From Venatoribacter pacificus (GTDB lineage: Bacteria; Pseudomonadota; Gammaproteobacteria; Pseudomonadales; Oceanobacteraceae): a stretch of DNA of 64,000 nt. The position numbers and the translations under genes were made by a program. Positions 16,589-26,064 of this stretch are shown in pieces. Position 1 is the stretch's first letter. Every line of letters begins with the position of its first letter. Under the pieces are notes generated by a model. That model worked only from the letters and a program-made list of their open reading frames with translations, searched no databases and was not told where the DNA came from. The DNA lies in the NCBI RefSeq assembly GCF_025318105.1, contig NZ_JAOANI010000015.1:629006-693005 (forward strand), written 5' to 3'.

Positions 16589-16592
16589 CCGC

Positions 16593-17447
16593 TTAGTCAG
16601 ATTCCAGCCGCAGAGATTTAATACTGCGCTTGATGGCATTCAGGTGCGCAGCAAACTCCGGCCCGCGGCGTTGCGTCACGGCAACGGCCAGCATATCGAT
16701 CACCATCAGATGGGCGATGCGTGATGTCATCGGAGTGAACTGCTCGGTGTCCTCTTCGATATTAATATCAATCGGCAAATCGGCAGCCGCACTCAGCGCG
16801 GTGTTAGCGGGTGCCAGGCTGACCACCATCGCGCCATGCTGTTGTGCCAATTGCACGGAGTGCAGCAGATCTTTGGTGCGTCCGCTCTGGGAAATGGCCA
16901 CCACCACGTCCTGTTCACTCAGTGTCACCGCTGACATGGCCTGCATGTGCGGATCGCTGTACGCTGCTGTCGCAACCTGCAGGCGGAAGAACTTGTGCTG
17001 GGCATCAATGGCAACCGCACCGGATGCACCGAAACCATAGAACTCCACCCGACGCGCGTTGCTGATGGCATTCGCGGCGGCGGCAACCTGTGTGCTCTTC
17101 AACTGGGTTTTCACCTGGTGCAGGCGCTGAATGGTGGTGTCGGCAATTTTGTCGCAGATATCTTCAATGCTGTCGTCTTCGATAATCGCGAACTGGCCAA
17201 TATTATTGGTGATGGCCATTTCCTGCGCGATGCGGACTTTGAATTCCTGAAAGCCATTACAGCCAATGCCGCGGCAAAAACGCACGATGGTCGGTTCGCT
17301 GACCTGCGCTTCCTGCGCGAGGTCGACAATGCGCATGTGCATTACCTGTTGCGGTGAGCGCAACACATACTCGGCCACCTTCACCTCGGATTTACGCAGG
17401 CTGGGAATGGCGGCGGAGATTTCGGCCAGAATCGGGCTGTTTTTCAC
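16593..17447 (-). CDS. hexR: HexR-type MurR/RpiR transcriptional regulator
   Basis: 284 residues from GTG 17447, which has AGGAAA upstream. An N-terminal HTH_6 domain (about 1-78, EAQVSEPTIVRFCRGIGCNG) is followed by a SIS sugar-phosphate-binding domain (about 125-260, YGFGASGAVAIDAQHKF and AISQSGRTKDLL). HexR proteins bind KDPG and control glucose and central carbon genes such as zwf, edd and gapA. None of these is adjacent here, so the symbol rests on sequence similarity alone. Confidence 0.85.
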   Translation of the reverse strand: MKNSPILAEISAAIPSLRKSEVKVAEYVLRSPQQVMHMRIVDLAQEAQVSEPTIVRFCRGIGCNGFQEFKVRIAQEMAITNNIGQFAIIEDDSIEDICDKIADTTIQRLHQVKTQLKSTQVAAAANAISNARRVEFYGFGASGAVAIDAQHKFFRLQVATAAYSDPHMQAMSAVTLSEQDVVVAISQSGRTKDLLHSVQLAQQHGAMVVSLAPANTALSAAADLPIDINIEEDTEQFTPMTSRIAHLMVIDMLAVAVTQRRGPEFAAHLNAIKRSIKSLRLESD

Positions 17448-17634
17448 AACAGGATTTCCTGGTGTTGGCTGGTAAGCGGGGAATTATAAAGGGCTTTTTG
17501 TATTGAAGCCTATGGAATACTGGCCGTCTGCGGAATCTGGCCGCCACCGTAGCGTTCGCCGCCAGTCTGCTGATGCCGATGTACTGTATAAAACAGCAGC
17601 ATTTTTACCCCGGCATCTGATAGACTCGCACGCC

Positions 17635-19836
17635 ATGGATATATCATTACTTCTCGATCAGTTAAACGACGGCCAGCGCAATGCGGTGGCTGCAAGTTCA
17701 CGCCATCAGTTGGTACTGGCCGGTGCCGGCTCGGGTAAAACCCGGGTTCTGGTGCATCGTATTGCCTGGCTGCTGCAGGTAGAGAATGTATCGCCATTTT
17801 CGGTGATGGCGGTGACCTTTACCAATAAGGCGGCCAAAGAAATGAAAGGCCGTCTGGAGCAATTGCTGCAGATTCCGGCCAACGGTTTATGGGTTGGAAC
17901 ATTTCACGGTCTGGCGCACCGGTTGTTAAAGCTGCACTGGCGCGAAGCGCGGCTGCCACAACATTTTCAGATTCTCGACAGCGATGATCAGCAACGGCTG
18001 ATCAAGCGCCTGATGAAAGCCAACAATATTGATGACAGCCGCTACCCGCCAAAGCAGATCCAGTGGTTTATCAATGAGCAGAAAGATGAAGGTCGCCGTG
18101 CAGCGCATGTGATGCCGTCAGCCGATCCGTTCTCGCGCACCATGCAGCAGGTGTATCAGTTGTATGAAGACAACTGCCAACAGAATGGCCTGGTGGATTT
18201 CGGTGAAATTCTGCTGCGTGCCCACGAGCTGTGGTTGCAGCATCCGGATTTACTGGCACATTACCAGCAGCGTTTCCGCAATATTCTGGTCGACGAGTTT
18301 CAGGATACCAACAATATTCAGTATGCCTGGATTCGTATGCTGGCTGGCGACCGGGTATCGGTGATGGCGGTGGGCGATGACGATCAGTCTATTTACGGCT
18401 GGCGCGGTGCCAATATCGATAATATTCGCAATTTTCAGCACGACTTTCCCGGTGCGGAACTGATTAAGCTGGAGCAAAATTACCGCTCGACCAAAACCAT
18501 TCTGGATGCAGCCAATGCGGTGATTGCCAACAACACCGGCCGTATGGGTAAGAACCTGCACACCGAAGGTGAAGAAGGCGAAACCATCCAGCTGTACAGC
18601 GCTTTTAATGAGCAGGATGAAGCACGTTATATTGCCGACCGTGTCGATGAATGGGCGCGCAGTGGTCGTCAGCGTGCTGAAATGGCCATTCTGTATCGTT
18701 CCAATGCGCAATCGCGCACCCTGGAAGAAGCGTTATTGCGTGCCGGTATTCCTTACCGTATTTACGGTGGTCAGCGTTTTTATGAGCGTCTGGAAATTAA
18801 AAACGCTCTGGCGTATTTGCGTTTATTGCTGAACCGCCAGGACGATGCCTCGGTTGAGCGTGTCATTAATGTTCCGGCGCGCGCGATAGGCGAAAAAACC
18901 GTCGATATTCTGCGCAGCTATGCACGGGATCAGGGCAGCTCGTTATGGTCAGCCGCGGAAGCCGCGGTGCAACATGGCATGCTGCCGAAACGTGCCAGTG
19001 CAGCCGTACAGAGTTTCCTCGATCTGGTCGAAGAAATGAGCGTCGGCATTGACGAGCTGGAACTGCACGAAATTGTCGATCAGATGATTAATCAGAGCGG
19101 CTTGATTGAGCATCACAAAAAAGAAAAAGGCGAAAAAGGCCAGGCGCGTCTCGACAACCTGGAAGAATTAATCAACGCCGCGCGGCAGTTTGAAAGCACC
19201 GATGGCTTTAATTCCGAAGAAAATGACGATGCGGAAGCCAATGAGTTGGCGTTATTTCTTGATCGTGCCGCTCTGGATGCCGGTGACGGTCAGGCCGACG
19301 AATATGAAGATGCGGTGCAATTAATGACGTTGCATTCGGCCAAGGGCCTGGAATTTCCGCAGGTGGTTTTGACCGGTCTGGAAGAGGGCCTGTTCCCGCA
19401 TAAAATGTCGATGGACGAAGCCGAAGGTCTCGAAGAAGAACGCCGTCTGGCGTATGTCGGTATTACCCGTGCCATGGAAAAACTAATCATTACCCATGCC
19501 GAAAGCCGACGCTTACATGGTCAGGAAAACTACAGCACGCCCTCGCGCTTTATCCGTGAAATCCCCTCTGAGCTGATCGCCGAAGTACGCCTGAAAAACA
19601 GCATCAGCCGGCCATTGTCAGCACGCGATAACGGCCATAGCCGCTCGCCACAGCCGTCTTTTGTCCACGGTAATCTGCCCTATGACTTAGGTCAGCGCGT
19701 GTATCATGAAATGTTTGGTGAAGGCACCGTACTGCAATTCGAAGGGCAGGGCAGCGGCCTGCGCGTTCAGGTCAATTTTGATGATGCCGGCAGCAAGTGG
19801 CTGGTCGCCAGTTTTGCCAAACTGGAAGCGCTCTGA
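17635..19836 (+). CDS. uvrD: DNA helicase II (UvrD)
   Basis: Started at ATG 17635 (MDISLLLDQLNDGQRNAV), giving 733 residues. The frame is open 44 codons further but that stretch lacks helicase similarity. Superfamily 1 motifs are present: GAGSGKTRVLVHRI, VDEFQDTN, GDDDQSIYGWRGA, QNYRST and TLHSAKGLEFP. The C-terminal Tudor-like module is also present (LGQRVYHEMFGEGTVLQFEG). It unwinds DNA in excision repair and mismatch repair. The next gene starts 44 bases later with no terminator between. Confidence 0.94.
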   Translation: MDISLLLDQLNDGQRNAVAASSRHQLVLAGAGSGKTRVLVHRIAWLLQVENVSPFSVMAVTFTNKAAKEMKGRLEQLLQIPANGLWVGTFHGLAHRLLKLHWREARLPQHFQILDSDDQQRLIKRLMKANNIDDSRYPPKQIQWFINEQKDEGRRAAHVMPSADPFSRTMQQVYQLYEDNCQQNGLVDFGEILLRAHELWLQHPDLLAHYQQRFRNILVDEFQDTNNIQYAWIRMLAGDRVSVMAVGDDDQSIYGWRGANIDNIRNFQHDFPGAELIKLEQNYRSTKTILDAANAVIANNTGRMGKNLHTEGEEGETIQLYSAFNEQDEARYIADRVDEWARSGRQRAEMAILYRSNAQSRTLEEALLRAGIPYRIYGGQRFYERLEIKNALAYLRLLLNRQDDASVERVINVPARAIGEKTVDILRSYARDQGSSLWSAAEAAVQHGMLPKRASAAVQSFLDLVEEMSVGIDELELHEIVDQMINQSGLIEHHKKEKGEKGQARLDNLEELINAARQFESTDGFNSEENDDAEANELALFLDRAALDAGDGQADEYEDAVQLMTLHSAKGLEFPQVVLTGLEEGLFPHKMSMDEAEGLEEERRLAYVGITRAMEKLIITHAESRRLHGQENYSTPSRFIREIPSELIAEVRLKNSISRPLSARDNGHSRSPQPSFVHGNLPYDLGQRVYHEMFGEGTVLQFEGQGSGLRVQVNFDDAGSKWLVASFAKLEAL

Positions 19837-19880
19837 GCGCCGATAAAAATAACGTTGAAACAATAACAAGGAGTAAATGG

Positions 19881-20975
19881 ATGATGAAACGCCTGACAAC
19901 TTTACTGCTGTCGGTACTGGCTTTTACCAGTCTGAGTGGCTGTCAGAACGATGCCGGTAATACGACGGTGGCAGCCGCGCCGCAACAGACATTTAAGTGG
20001 AAACTGGTCACGTCATGGCCGAAGAATTTTCCGGGTTTGGGTACGGCACCTGAGCGTTTCGCCACCATGGTGAATGATATGTCGGCCGGACGCCTGCAGA
20101 TTAAAGTGTATGGTGCCGGTGAACTGGTTCCGGCGCTGCAGGTGTTTGATGCGGTGTCTCAGGGCACCGCAGAAATGGGCCACAGTGGCGCTTATTACTG
20201 GAAAGGTAAAGCACCGGCTGCACAGTTTTTTACTTCGGTACCGTTCGGTCTGACCGCGCAGGAAATGAACGGCTGGATTCAGTACGGTGGCGGCCAGCAG
20301 TTATGGGAAGAAGTGTACGCGCCGTTTAATTTACTGCCGTTACCGGGTGGTAATACTGGTGTGCAGATGGGCGGTTGGTTTAATAAAGAAATTAACAGCG
20401 TTTCCGATCTTGAAGGTCTGAAAATGCGCATCCCCGGACTGGGCGGAGAAGTGCTGGCCCGTGCTGGTGGTACGCCGGTGACGTTGCCGGGCGGTGAGAT
20501 TTTCACCTCGTTGCAGACCGGTGCCATCGACGCCACCGAGTGGGTTGGCCCATACAACGATCTGGCGTTTGGTTTATATAAAGTTGCCAAACATTATTAC
20601 TATCCGGGCTGGCATGAGCCGGGTTCAATGATGGAATTTGTAATTAATAAAACCGCATTTGAAAAACTGCCGAAAGATCTGCAAGCCATTGTGCGTGTGG
20701 CAACCAAAGCGGTTAACGAAGACATGCTGGCGGAATATACCACGCGTAATCAGGCGGCATTGATTGAGCTGAAAGATAAACACGGTGTGGATGTGCGCGC
20801 GTTTCCTGATGATGTGCTGAGCAAATTGCAGGTGTTGTCGGAGCAGGTTGTGGCTGAAGTTTCCGCTGCTGATCCGTTAGCGCAGAAAGTGTATGACTCG
20901 TACATTAATTACCGCGATCAGGTTAAGGCTTACCATGCAGTGAGCGAACAGGCCTATATTAACGCGCGGGATTAA
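19881..20975 (+). CDS. Orphan TRAP-type solute-binding lipoprotein
   Basis: ATG 19881 follows AAGGAG with eight bases between. The 364-residue protein begins with a lipoprotein signal (LLLSVLAFTSLSGC). The mature part is a DctP-like binding domain: FKWKLVTSWPKNFPGLG, MRIPGLGGEVLARAGGTPV and DATEWVGPYNDLAFG, close to the TakP group that binds 2-oxo acids. The strongly conserved binding arginine is present in KMRIPG. No dctQ or dctM membrane subunits are near. Substrate unknown. Confidence 0.85.
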   Translation: MMKRLTTLLLSVLAFTSLSGCQNDAGNTTVAAAPQQTFKWKLVTSWPKNFPGLGTAPERFATMVNDMSAGRLQIKVYGAGELVPALQVFDAVSQGTAEMGHSGAYYWKGKAPAAQFFTSVPFGLTAQEMNGWIQYGGGQQLWEEVYAPFNLLPLPGGNTGVQMGGWFNKEINSVSDLEGLKMRIPGLGGEVLARAGGTPVTLPGGEIFTSLQTGAIDATEWVGPYNDLAFGLYKVAKHYYYPGWHEPGSMMEFVINKTAFEKLPKDLQAIVRVATKAVNEDMLAEYTTRNQAALIELKDKHGVDVRAFPDDVLSKLQVLSEQVVAEVSAADPLAQKVYDSYINYRDQVKAYHAVSEQAYINARD

Positions 20976-21002
20976 ATACGACAGCAGTGGTTGCGGTGCA
21001 GG

Positions 21003-21021
21003 CCGGGCGTCAGATGCCCGG
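21003..21021 (+). other. Short hairpin after the TRAP-type gene
   Basis: CCGGGC and GCCCGG flank a seven-base loop, 28 bases after the stop. It has no T-run of its own and is followed at once by the palindromic repeat at 21026. The two together may form the 3' end. Confidence 0.45.
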
Positions 21022-21025
21022 TCTG

Positions 21026-21054
21026 GGGCCTGTTTAATGAGTGTTAACAGGCCC
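21026..21054. repeat. Dispersed palindrome, family A, copy 1
   Basis: Arms GGGCCTGTT (21026-21034) and AACAGGCCC (21046-21054) flank a central TAATGAGTGTT. A nearly identical element is at 45817-45844. Here the right arm abuts and shares a base with the stop codon of the minus-strand HDOD gene. Confidence 0.75.
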
Positions 21055-21932
21055 TAGTATTTGTAGTTACGGTAGCCAATTCCCAGCTCTTCAAAATTCG
21101 CTTCCATCTGCTCGATATCGTATTCACCCAAACCCAGATAGGTTAATACTTCGCTGCCGATATTCTGCCATTCCAGGTCGTCCGTTTGGCGGCCAAGAAT
21201 GCGGTAGTTACCGCACACATGTTCAGCCAGTTTAAGAATGGCGAGCAGGGTTTTTCCTTCCGAGTCTTTGTAGTTGTCGGTGGCAAAATAGCGCGATGCG
21301 CTGTGGTGCTCGGCAATCACATCACATAACAGTTTCGGCAGATTCCACGACTTTGCGGTGTAATAACCAATTACCGCATGGTTAGTGTTGAGCTGCTGAT
21401 TCTCAACATCAACGACCCGCAGCTCCGGGTGGGCGTAAGACGCTTCCATCACCTGCAGATAATTATCGAAGCGTGCCATCAGTAACGGGATGCCACAGTT
21501 ATGAAATAATCCCAGCAGATAGGCCATGTCAGGATTCGGATAACCAACCTGTTTGGCAATTGCGGTAGCTACCTGAGAGATATCGTTCGCGGTGTCCCAG
21601 AAACGGTTCATATTAACGATGGTTTCATCACTCATCTGGCTCTTGATGGATAAGCCATTGATGATATTTACCACGCTGTTCAGGCCAATCAGGCTGACCG
21701 CCTGGGCGACGGACGTAATGCGGTTTTTAAGGCCATAAAACGGCGAGTTCACCACTTTAAGCACCGTGCCGGCCAGCCCAACATCCTGACTGATCAATTT
21801 GGAAATACGACCCAGATCAGGGTCCGGCATGAACTGTTCCATTTGCAGATCGACCAGAATCTGCGGCTGCGGCGGGATTTTGATCCCCTGCATAATGTGC
21901 AGTATCTGCTCTTCCGAAAGTTGCTGAGGCAT
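21054..21932 (-). CDS. HDOD-domain signalling protein
   Basis: 292 residues consisting almost wholly of an HDOD domain (about 15-215): LGRISKLISQDVGLAGTVLK, VVNSPFYGL, VAQAVSLIGLNSVVNI and LGLFHNCGIPLL. HDOD proteins are degenerate relatives of HD hydrolases and take part in signalling, often with c-di-GMP or chemosensory systems. No output domain follows. It is convergent with the TRAP-type gene. Confidence 0.85.
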   Translation of the reverse strand: MPQQLSEEQILHIMQGIKIPPQPQILVDLQMEQFMPDPDLGRISKLISQDVGLAGTVLKVVNSPFYGLKNRITSVAQAVSLIGLNSVVNIINGLSIKSQMSDETIVNMNRFWDTANDISQVATAIAKQVGYPNPDMAYLLGLFHNCGIPLLMARFDNYLQVMEASYAHPELRVVDVENQQLNTNHAVIGYYTAKSWNLPKLLCDVIAEHHSASRYFATDNYKDSEGKTLLAILKLAEHVCGNYRILGRQTDDLEWQNIGSEVLTYLGLGEYDIEQMEANFEELGIGYRNYKY

Positions 21933-22047
21933 AACACGTCCGGGGGAGGGAAACGAATGTCATCAAGAATAGCACCGCTGGCTGGGGAAGTTTGTCAGAG
22001 CATGCGTATAATGCGCTCCTTTTTGTAACCGCCACCCGAGGTGAATC

Positions 22048-23244
22048 ATGCTCCCGACACTGCGACTTAAAGCCAAGGCCGAACGCCGCCTGAAAGGCGG
22101 TCACCTGTGGGTGTACAGCAACGAAGTGGATATTGCGATCACGCCGCTGAAAAACATGACGGCTGGCAGTGAGGTCGTGGTTGAAGCCGCGAATGGCAAG
22201 GCGCTGGGCGTGGCTGTCGTCAGTCCGGAACAACTGATCTGCGCCCGTCTGTTCAGCCGCGACAGTAAGCAGACGCTGGATGTCTCGCTGATGGTGCACC
22301 GTTTGCAGGTTGCACAAAGTGGCCGTGAGCTCTGGTATCCACAGTCTTGTTACCGCTGGGTGTTCGGTGACAGCGATGGTCTGCCAGGGCTGGTGATCGA
22401 CCGGTTTGGCGATGTGGTGGTGATTCAGATTTCCAGTGTGGCGATGGAGCTGCGTCGTCAGGCCATTATTGATGCGGTTAACAAAGTCGCCAAACCGCAA
22501 TGCATCGTATTAAAAAACGACGGCAAGCTGCGCGCGGTCGAAGGTTTGCCGGAGTACGTGGAAGTGATTCAGGGCGCGCTGGAAGATGATTGCGCACCGC
22601 TGGTGGAAAACGATACCCGCTTTATGGCGCCGGTGATTCACGGTCAGAAAACCGGCTGGTTCTACGACCACCGTGAAAACCGCGCACAGCTGAACCGTCT
22701 GGTTAAAGGCAAGCGCGTACTCGACGTGTTCAGCTACGTTGGCGGCTGGGGTGTGCAGGCGGCTAATCATGGTGCGGCAGAAGTGCATTGTGTGGATGCT
22801 TCTGCTCAGGCGCTGGATTGGGTCGAGCAGAATGCATCACTCAATGGCGTGGCAGAGAAAGTTCATTGCTGGGAAGGGGATGCGTTTGCTGCGCTGCGTC
22901 AGTTGAAAGATAACGGTGAGCGTTTTGATGTGGTGGTGATGGATCCGCCGGCATTGATTCCGCGCCGTAAGGATATCAAGGCGGGTGAGCAGGCTTATCA
23001 TCGCCTGAACCAGCTGGCGATGCGTTTACTGAGCAAAGATGGTCTGCTGGTTGCGGCTTCCTGCTCTATGCATCTGGCGGAAGATCGTCTGCCGGATATG
23101 CTGCGGGTGATGGGACGTGAGCTGGACCGGGAAGTTATGATCCAGCATGTCGGCAGTCAGGGTGCTGATCACCCGGTATTACCGGCCATTGCCGAAACCC
23201 GCTATCTGAAAGCGGTTTTTGCCCGGGTACTGCCAACCCGCTGA
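22048..23244 (+). CDS. rlmI: 23S rRNA m5C methyltransferase RlmI-family
   Basis: 398 residues. An N-terminal PUA domain (about 1-80, RLKAKAERRLKGGHLWVYSN) is followed by an RNA-binding EEHEE-like region and a class I SAM methyltransferase domain (VLDVFSYVGGWGVQAANHG and VVMDPPALIPRRKD, with the catalytic cysteine candidate in ASCSMHL). The family methylates C1962 of 23S rRNA. A GAGGTG ribosome site precedes the ATG. Divergent from the HDOD gene; a terminator follows at 23267. Confidence 0.88.
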   Translation: MLPTLRLKAKAERRLKGGHLWVYSNEVDIAITPLKNMTAGSEVVVEAANGKALGVAVVSPEQLICARLFSRDSKQTLDVSLMVHRLQVAQSGRELWYPQSCYRWVFGDSDGLPGLVIDRFGDVVVIQISSVAMELRRQAIIDAVNKVAKPQCIVLKNDGKLRAVEGLPEYVEVIQGALEDDCAPLVENDTRFMAPVIHGQKTGWFYDHRENRAQLNRLVKGKRVLDVFSYVGGWGVQAANHGAAEVHCVDASAQALDWVEQNASLNGVAEKVHCWEGDAFAALRQLKDNGERFDVVVMDPPALIPRRKDIKAGEQAYHRLNQLAMRLLSKDGLLVAASCSMHLAEDRLPDMLRVMGRELDREVMIQHVGSQGADHPVLPAIAETRYLKAVFARVLPTR

Positions 23245-23266
23245 GTGCAGCAGGTGGCCTGATGGC

Positions 23267-23303
23267 AATAAAAAAGGGAGCTGTTGAGGCTCCCTTTTTT
23301 ATT
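23267..23303. terminator. Bidirectional terminator between rlmI and the imelysin gene
   Basis: AAAAAAGGGAGC pairs with GCTCCCTTTTTT around a seven-base loop. A-run and T-run on both sides fit termination of both convergent genes. Confidence 0.9.
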
Positions 23304-23320
23304 GCACGACTGATGGCGCG

Positions 23321-24580
23321 TCAGTTTGAGTTGGTCATGGGTATTTTCAGTGTGCTGGCAGTGCGTTGCATTACCGACATCAGCTCAATAATGCGCTGGC
23401 GGCACTGCTGGCGTGCTTCCGCATCGGCGACGCCCTGTTGTTGCCAGTTGGCAACGCTGTCATCAATCAGTTGTAACTGCTTTTGCCATTCCAGGCTCAG
23501 GTCTTCGTGACGCACGCCAAGCAGTGCCGGCAAGCCGGTACCGGCTTCGGTTTCACTCAGCGGGAAGTACAGGTTGCGTATCCCGGCGACAATGGCACTG
23601 GTATCGGCCCAGGTGGTCTGGCTGAATTCGCTGCTGGTGCCGCTCAGGCGTTTGCCCAGTAGCTCGTCGGATAACAGCTTTTGGGTGGCGGTGAACGTTG
23701 CTTTAAGCACCTGTTCCGGTTCTGAACGTTGCAGCAGGCTGGCGTAATAGCCATTGCTTGGTTCCCAGCGGCGTTGCAGGCGATGCAGATGTTTCTGTAA
23801 TTGTTCGCTCAGCAGCTGCACGTACTGACGGCGGCGGTTGTGGTTCTGTACATCAATATCCAGCGGTTCTTCATCAGCACTGCCGGAGGCATTTTCGGGA
23901 TGAACAACATCGCCGGTTTCGGCTTCGCGGCCACTGCTGCCTTCGCTGGCGACGACAACCGGGGCGGTATTTTCCTGAGGAAAGAAATCACGCGGTGAGC
24001 GCTGTCCATCGGCACCCCACAGCATAAATTCAAAGGCGTGGTAGCCCAGGCTGGCATAGCTTGGATCGGAGAAACCATGCTGTGCCAGCAGGCTGTCTTC
24101 GTTCAGTTCCAGCGTCAGGTCGTTAACGATGCCACTGAAGGGATAGCCGGGAACATGATCAATATAACCGCCTTCAATTGGCCAGCTGTCGAGCAGGCTC
24201 AGCGTATGCTGATAATCAATGCCTTTCTTGTGCCAGTCCGGCGGGTCACTGATGGGCAGTTTGGCGTAGATGAGCGTTTGCAGGTAGGCGCTGTAAGCGT
24301 TGCGCCATGCCTGGCGGACTTCGCCCAGACTCATCGGGTTGGGATGATAAAGAAAAGACGCCAGGCGACTGTCCAGCTCCTGGGCACTCTGCGCGGCCAT
24401 CGACATTTCGGTATAAGCGCTCAGCCCCAGATGAGCAGCAAAGGCGCTGCTGTCGGGAGTACTTTCCTGTTCGGCACTGGTGTCTGCTGTCTGGTCAGAG
24501 CGGTTATTCTGTTGTTGTGCCGGCTGATCGCAACCCGCTAACAGCAGAGCACTGACAAGCACCAGTTTTGCGTAATTCAC
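23321..24580 (-). CDS. Imelysin-family lipoprotein
   Basis: GTG 24580 follows AGGAG by seven bases, giving 419 residues with a lipoprotein signal (KLVLVSALLLAGC). The body matches imelysin (peptidase M75): LGEVRQAWRNAYSAYLQTL, EGGYIDHVPGYPFSGIVND and the GYHAFEFMLWG signature. An acidic low-complexity insert (about 225-255) separates two helical bundles. Imelysins are envelope iron-uptake proteins; proteolysis is doubtful. It follows the HAD gene by four bases, so both are on one transcript. No Fur-like site was seen upstream of that pair. Confidence 0.87.
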   Translation of the reverse strand: MNYAKLVLVSALLLAGCDQPAQQQNNRSDQTADTSAEQESTPDSSAFAAHLGLSAYTEMSMAAQSAQELDSRLASFLYHPNPMSLGEVRQAWRNAYSAYLQTLIYAKLPISDPPDWHKKGIDYQHTLSLLDSWPIEGGYIDHVPGYPFSGIVNDLTLELNEDSLLAQHGFSDPSYASLGYHAFEFMLWGADGQRSPRDFFPQENTAPVVVASEGSSGREAETGDVVHPENASGSADEEPLDIDVQNHNRRRQYVQLLSEQLQKHLHRLQRRWEPSNGYYASLLQRSEPEQVLKATFTATQKLLSDELLGKRLSGTSSEFSQTTWADTSAIVAGIRNLYFPLSETEAGTGLPALLGVRHEDLSLEWQKQLQLIDDSVANWQQQGVADAEARQQCRQRIIELMSVMQRTASTLKIPMTNSN

Positions 24581-24584
24581 AGGC

Positions 24585-25247
24585 TTACTCCTGATCCCTG
24601 AGGCTGATGATGGGCCAGCCTTTTTGTTCGGCGATGGCGGCCAGTCTGGCATCCGGGTCAACGGCTACCGGGTGATCAACAATTTCCAGCAGCGGCAGGT
24701 CATTGTGAGAGTCACTGTAGAAGTAGCTGCCGGCGAGTTCAAACCCTTGCTGCTGCAGCCATTCCTCCAGGCGCACCACTTTCCCCTGCTGGAAGCTGGG
24801 TATACCGACAATATTGCCGGTGTAGCGGTTATCCACCTGCTCCGGATGCGGGGCAATAATATGCTCGATACCGAGTAACTCGGCTATCGGATAGGTCACA
24901 AAACCATTGGTGGCCGTAATAATCAGCAGGGTGTCGCCCAGACGTTTGTGGTGCGCAATAAGGTCGCGGCTTTTTTGTGAAATCAGCGGCATGATGCGCG
25001 CCTTAAGAAAAGCCGCACGGGTATCCAGCATATGTTGCAGCGGATACTGGGTCAGAGGCTTAAGCGCAAACGCCAGATACTCGTTAATATCCAGAGTGCC
25101 AGCTTTGTATTGTTCGTAAAAATAATCGTTACGAAGTTTGTGTTGTTCAGGGTCTGCAAGCCCCTGATCGACCAGATATTGTCCCCATGCATGGTCGCTG
25201 TCGCCATCCAGAAGCGTGTGGTCGAGATCGAAAATAGCCAGTGCCAC
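24585..25247 (-). CDS. HAD-superfamily (SerB-like) phosphatase
   Basis: GTG 25247 is preferred, since the HAD core begins six residues later (LAIFDLDHTLLDGDSDHAW). This gives 220 residues, the usual size for subfamily IB. Motif I DLDHT, motif II TATNG and motif IV YSDSHNDLPLLE are all intact, with a helical cap at about 20-90. Members act on phosphoserine, histidinol-phosphate or related monoesters; the substrate is not fixed. It is divergent from rppH, an arrangement also seen in pseudomonads. Confidence 0.85.
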   Translation of the reverse strand: MALAIFDLDHTLLDGDSDHAWGQYLVDQGLADPEQHKLRNDYFYEQYKAGTLDINEYLAFALKPLTQYPLQHMLDTRAAFLKARIMPLISQKSRDLIAHHKRLGDTLLIITATNGFVTYPIAELLGIEHIIAPHPEQVDNRYTGNIVGIPSFQQGKVVRLEEWLQQQGFELAGSYFYSDSHNDLPLLEIVDHPVAVDPDARLAAIAEQKGWPIISLRDQE

Positions 25248-25554
25248 GAGAGTCAGCCTTTTTCCGCTGCGGGTTAGAAAATTAGTCGCTATTCTAAGGG
25301 CAACAGCGCATACTTTCCTTATAATTCTGAGTTTCAAACAAAGAAATAATTGAACATATTGGTTCTAAACAATGCCGGCTGCCAAGGGGCGGATAGTGGC
25401 AAGTTCCTGATCATTCAGCCTGACTCCAGAGCCTGAATTAAGGTGGCCCAGCCATCCAATTCCCGTGTGTAAATGTGCCTGTTGCAGCTTCTCTCATCTT
25501 CAACTGCTTGACCTTTGGGGTGAAATCGGCAAGTTTTGAACCATTAGATACGAT
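25248..25554. other. Divergent intergenic region between the HAD gene and rppH
   Basis: 307 bases that must hold the promoters of both units. TTGACC at about 25508 is the best -35-like hexamer toward rppH, but no -10 fits it well. No repeat, small gene or known riboswitch was recognised. Confidence 0.5.
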
Positions 25555-26058
25555 ATGGACGGCATTGTGATTGACGAACATGGTTACCGCCCTAATGTCG
25601 GTATTATCCTTTGCAACGACAAAGGACAGGTGCTCTGGGCCAGACGAATAGGCCAGGACGCCTGGCAATTCCCCCAGGGCGGAATTAAAGAAGGTGAGTC
25701 TCCGGAGAAAGCACTCTACCGGGAGCTGATGGAAGAGGTTGGCCTGAGCGCACAGGACGTGCAGGTACTTGGCTGCACCCGTGGCTGGCTGCGTTATCGC
25801 TTGCCTCGCCGCATGGTGCGTCATGACAGCCGGCCGGTGTGTGTCGGACAAAAACAGAAATGGTTTCTGCTTAAACTGGTAGGCGACGATTCACGGATTA
25901 ACGTGAGCGCTACCGATAAGCCGGAATTTGATGGCTGGAGCTGGGTCAGTTACTGGTTTCCGCTGGGGGGAGTCGTTGCATTCAAGCGCGATGTTTATCG
26001 CCGTGCCATGACGGAACTGGCACCGCGTATCGCCAAGCTGCAACGTAAAACTGGCTGA
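25555..26058 (+). CDS. rppH: RNA pyrophosphohydrolase RppH
   Basis: 167 residues with an intact Nudix box (GGIKEGESPEKALYRELMEE, then VGL) and the RppH-specific features WQFPQGG and PVCIGQ-like PVCVGQKQKWFLL. It removes pyrophosphate from mRNA 5' ends and so starts RNase E decay. GTG 25567 is an alternative start that would align better with E. coli RppH. It ends six bases before ptsP. Confidence 0.92.
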   Translation: MDGIVIDEHGYRPNVGIILCNDKGQVLWARRIGQDAWQFPQGGIKEGESPEKALYRELMEEVGLSAQDVQVLGCTRGWLRYRLPRRMVRHDSRPVCVGQKQKWFLLKLVGDDSRINVSATDKPEFDGWSWVSYWFPLGGVVAFKRDVYRRAMTELAPRIAKLQRKTG

Positions 26059-26064
26059 GGATCT

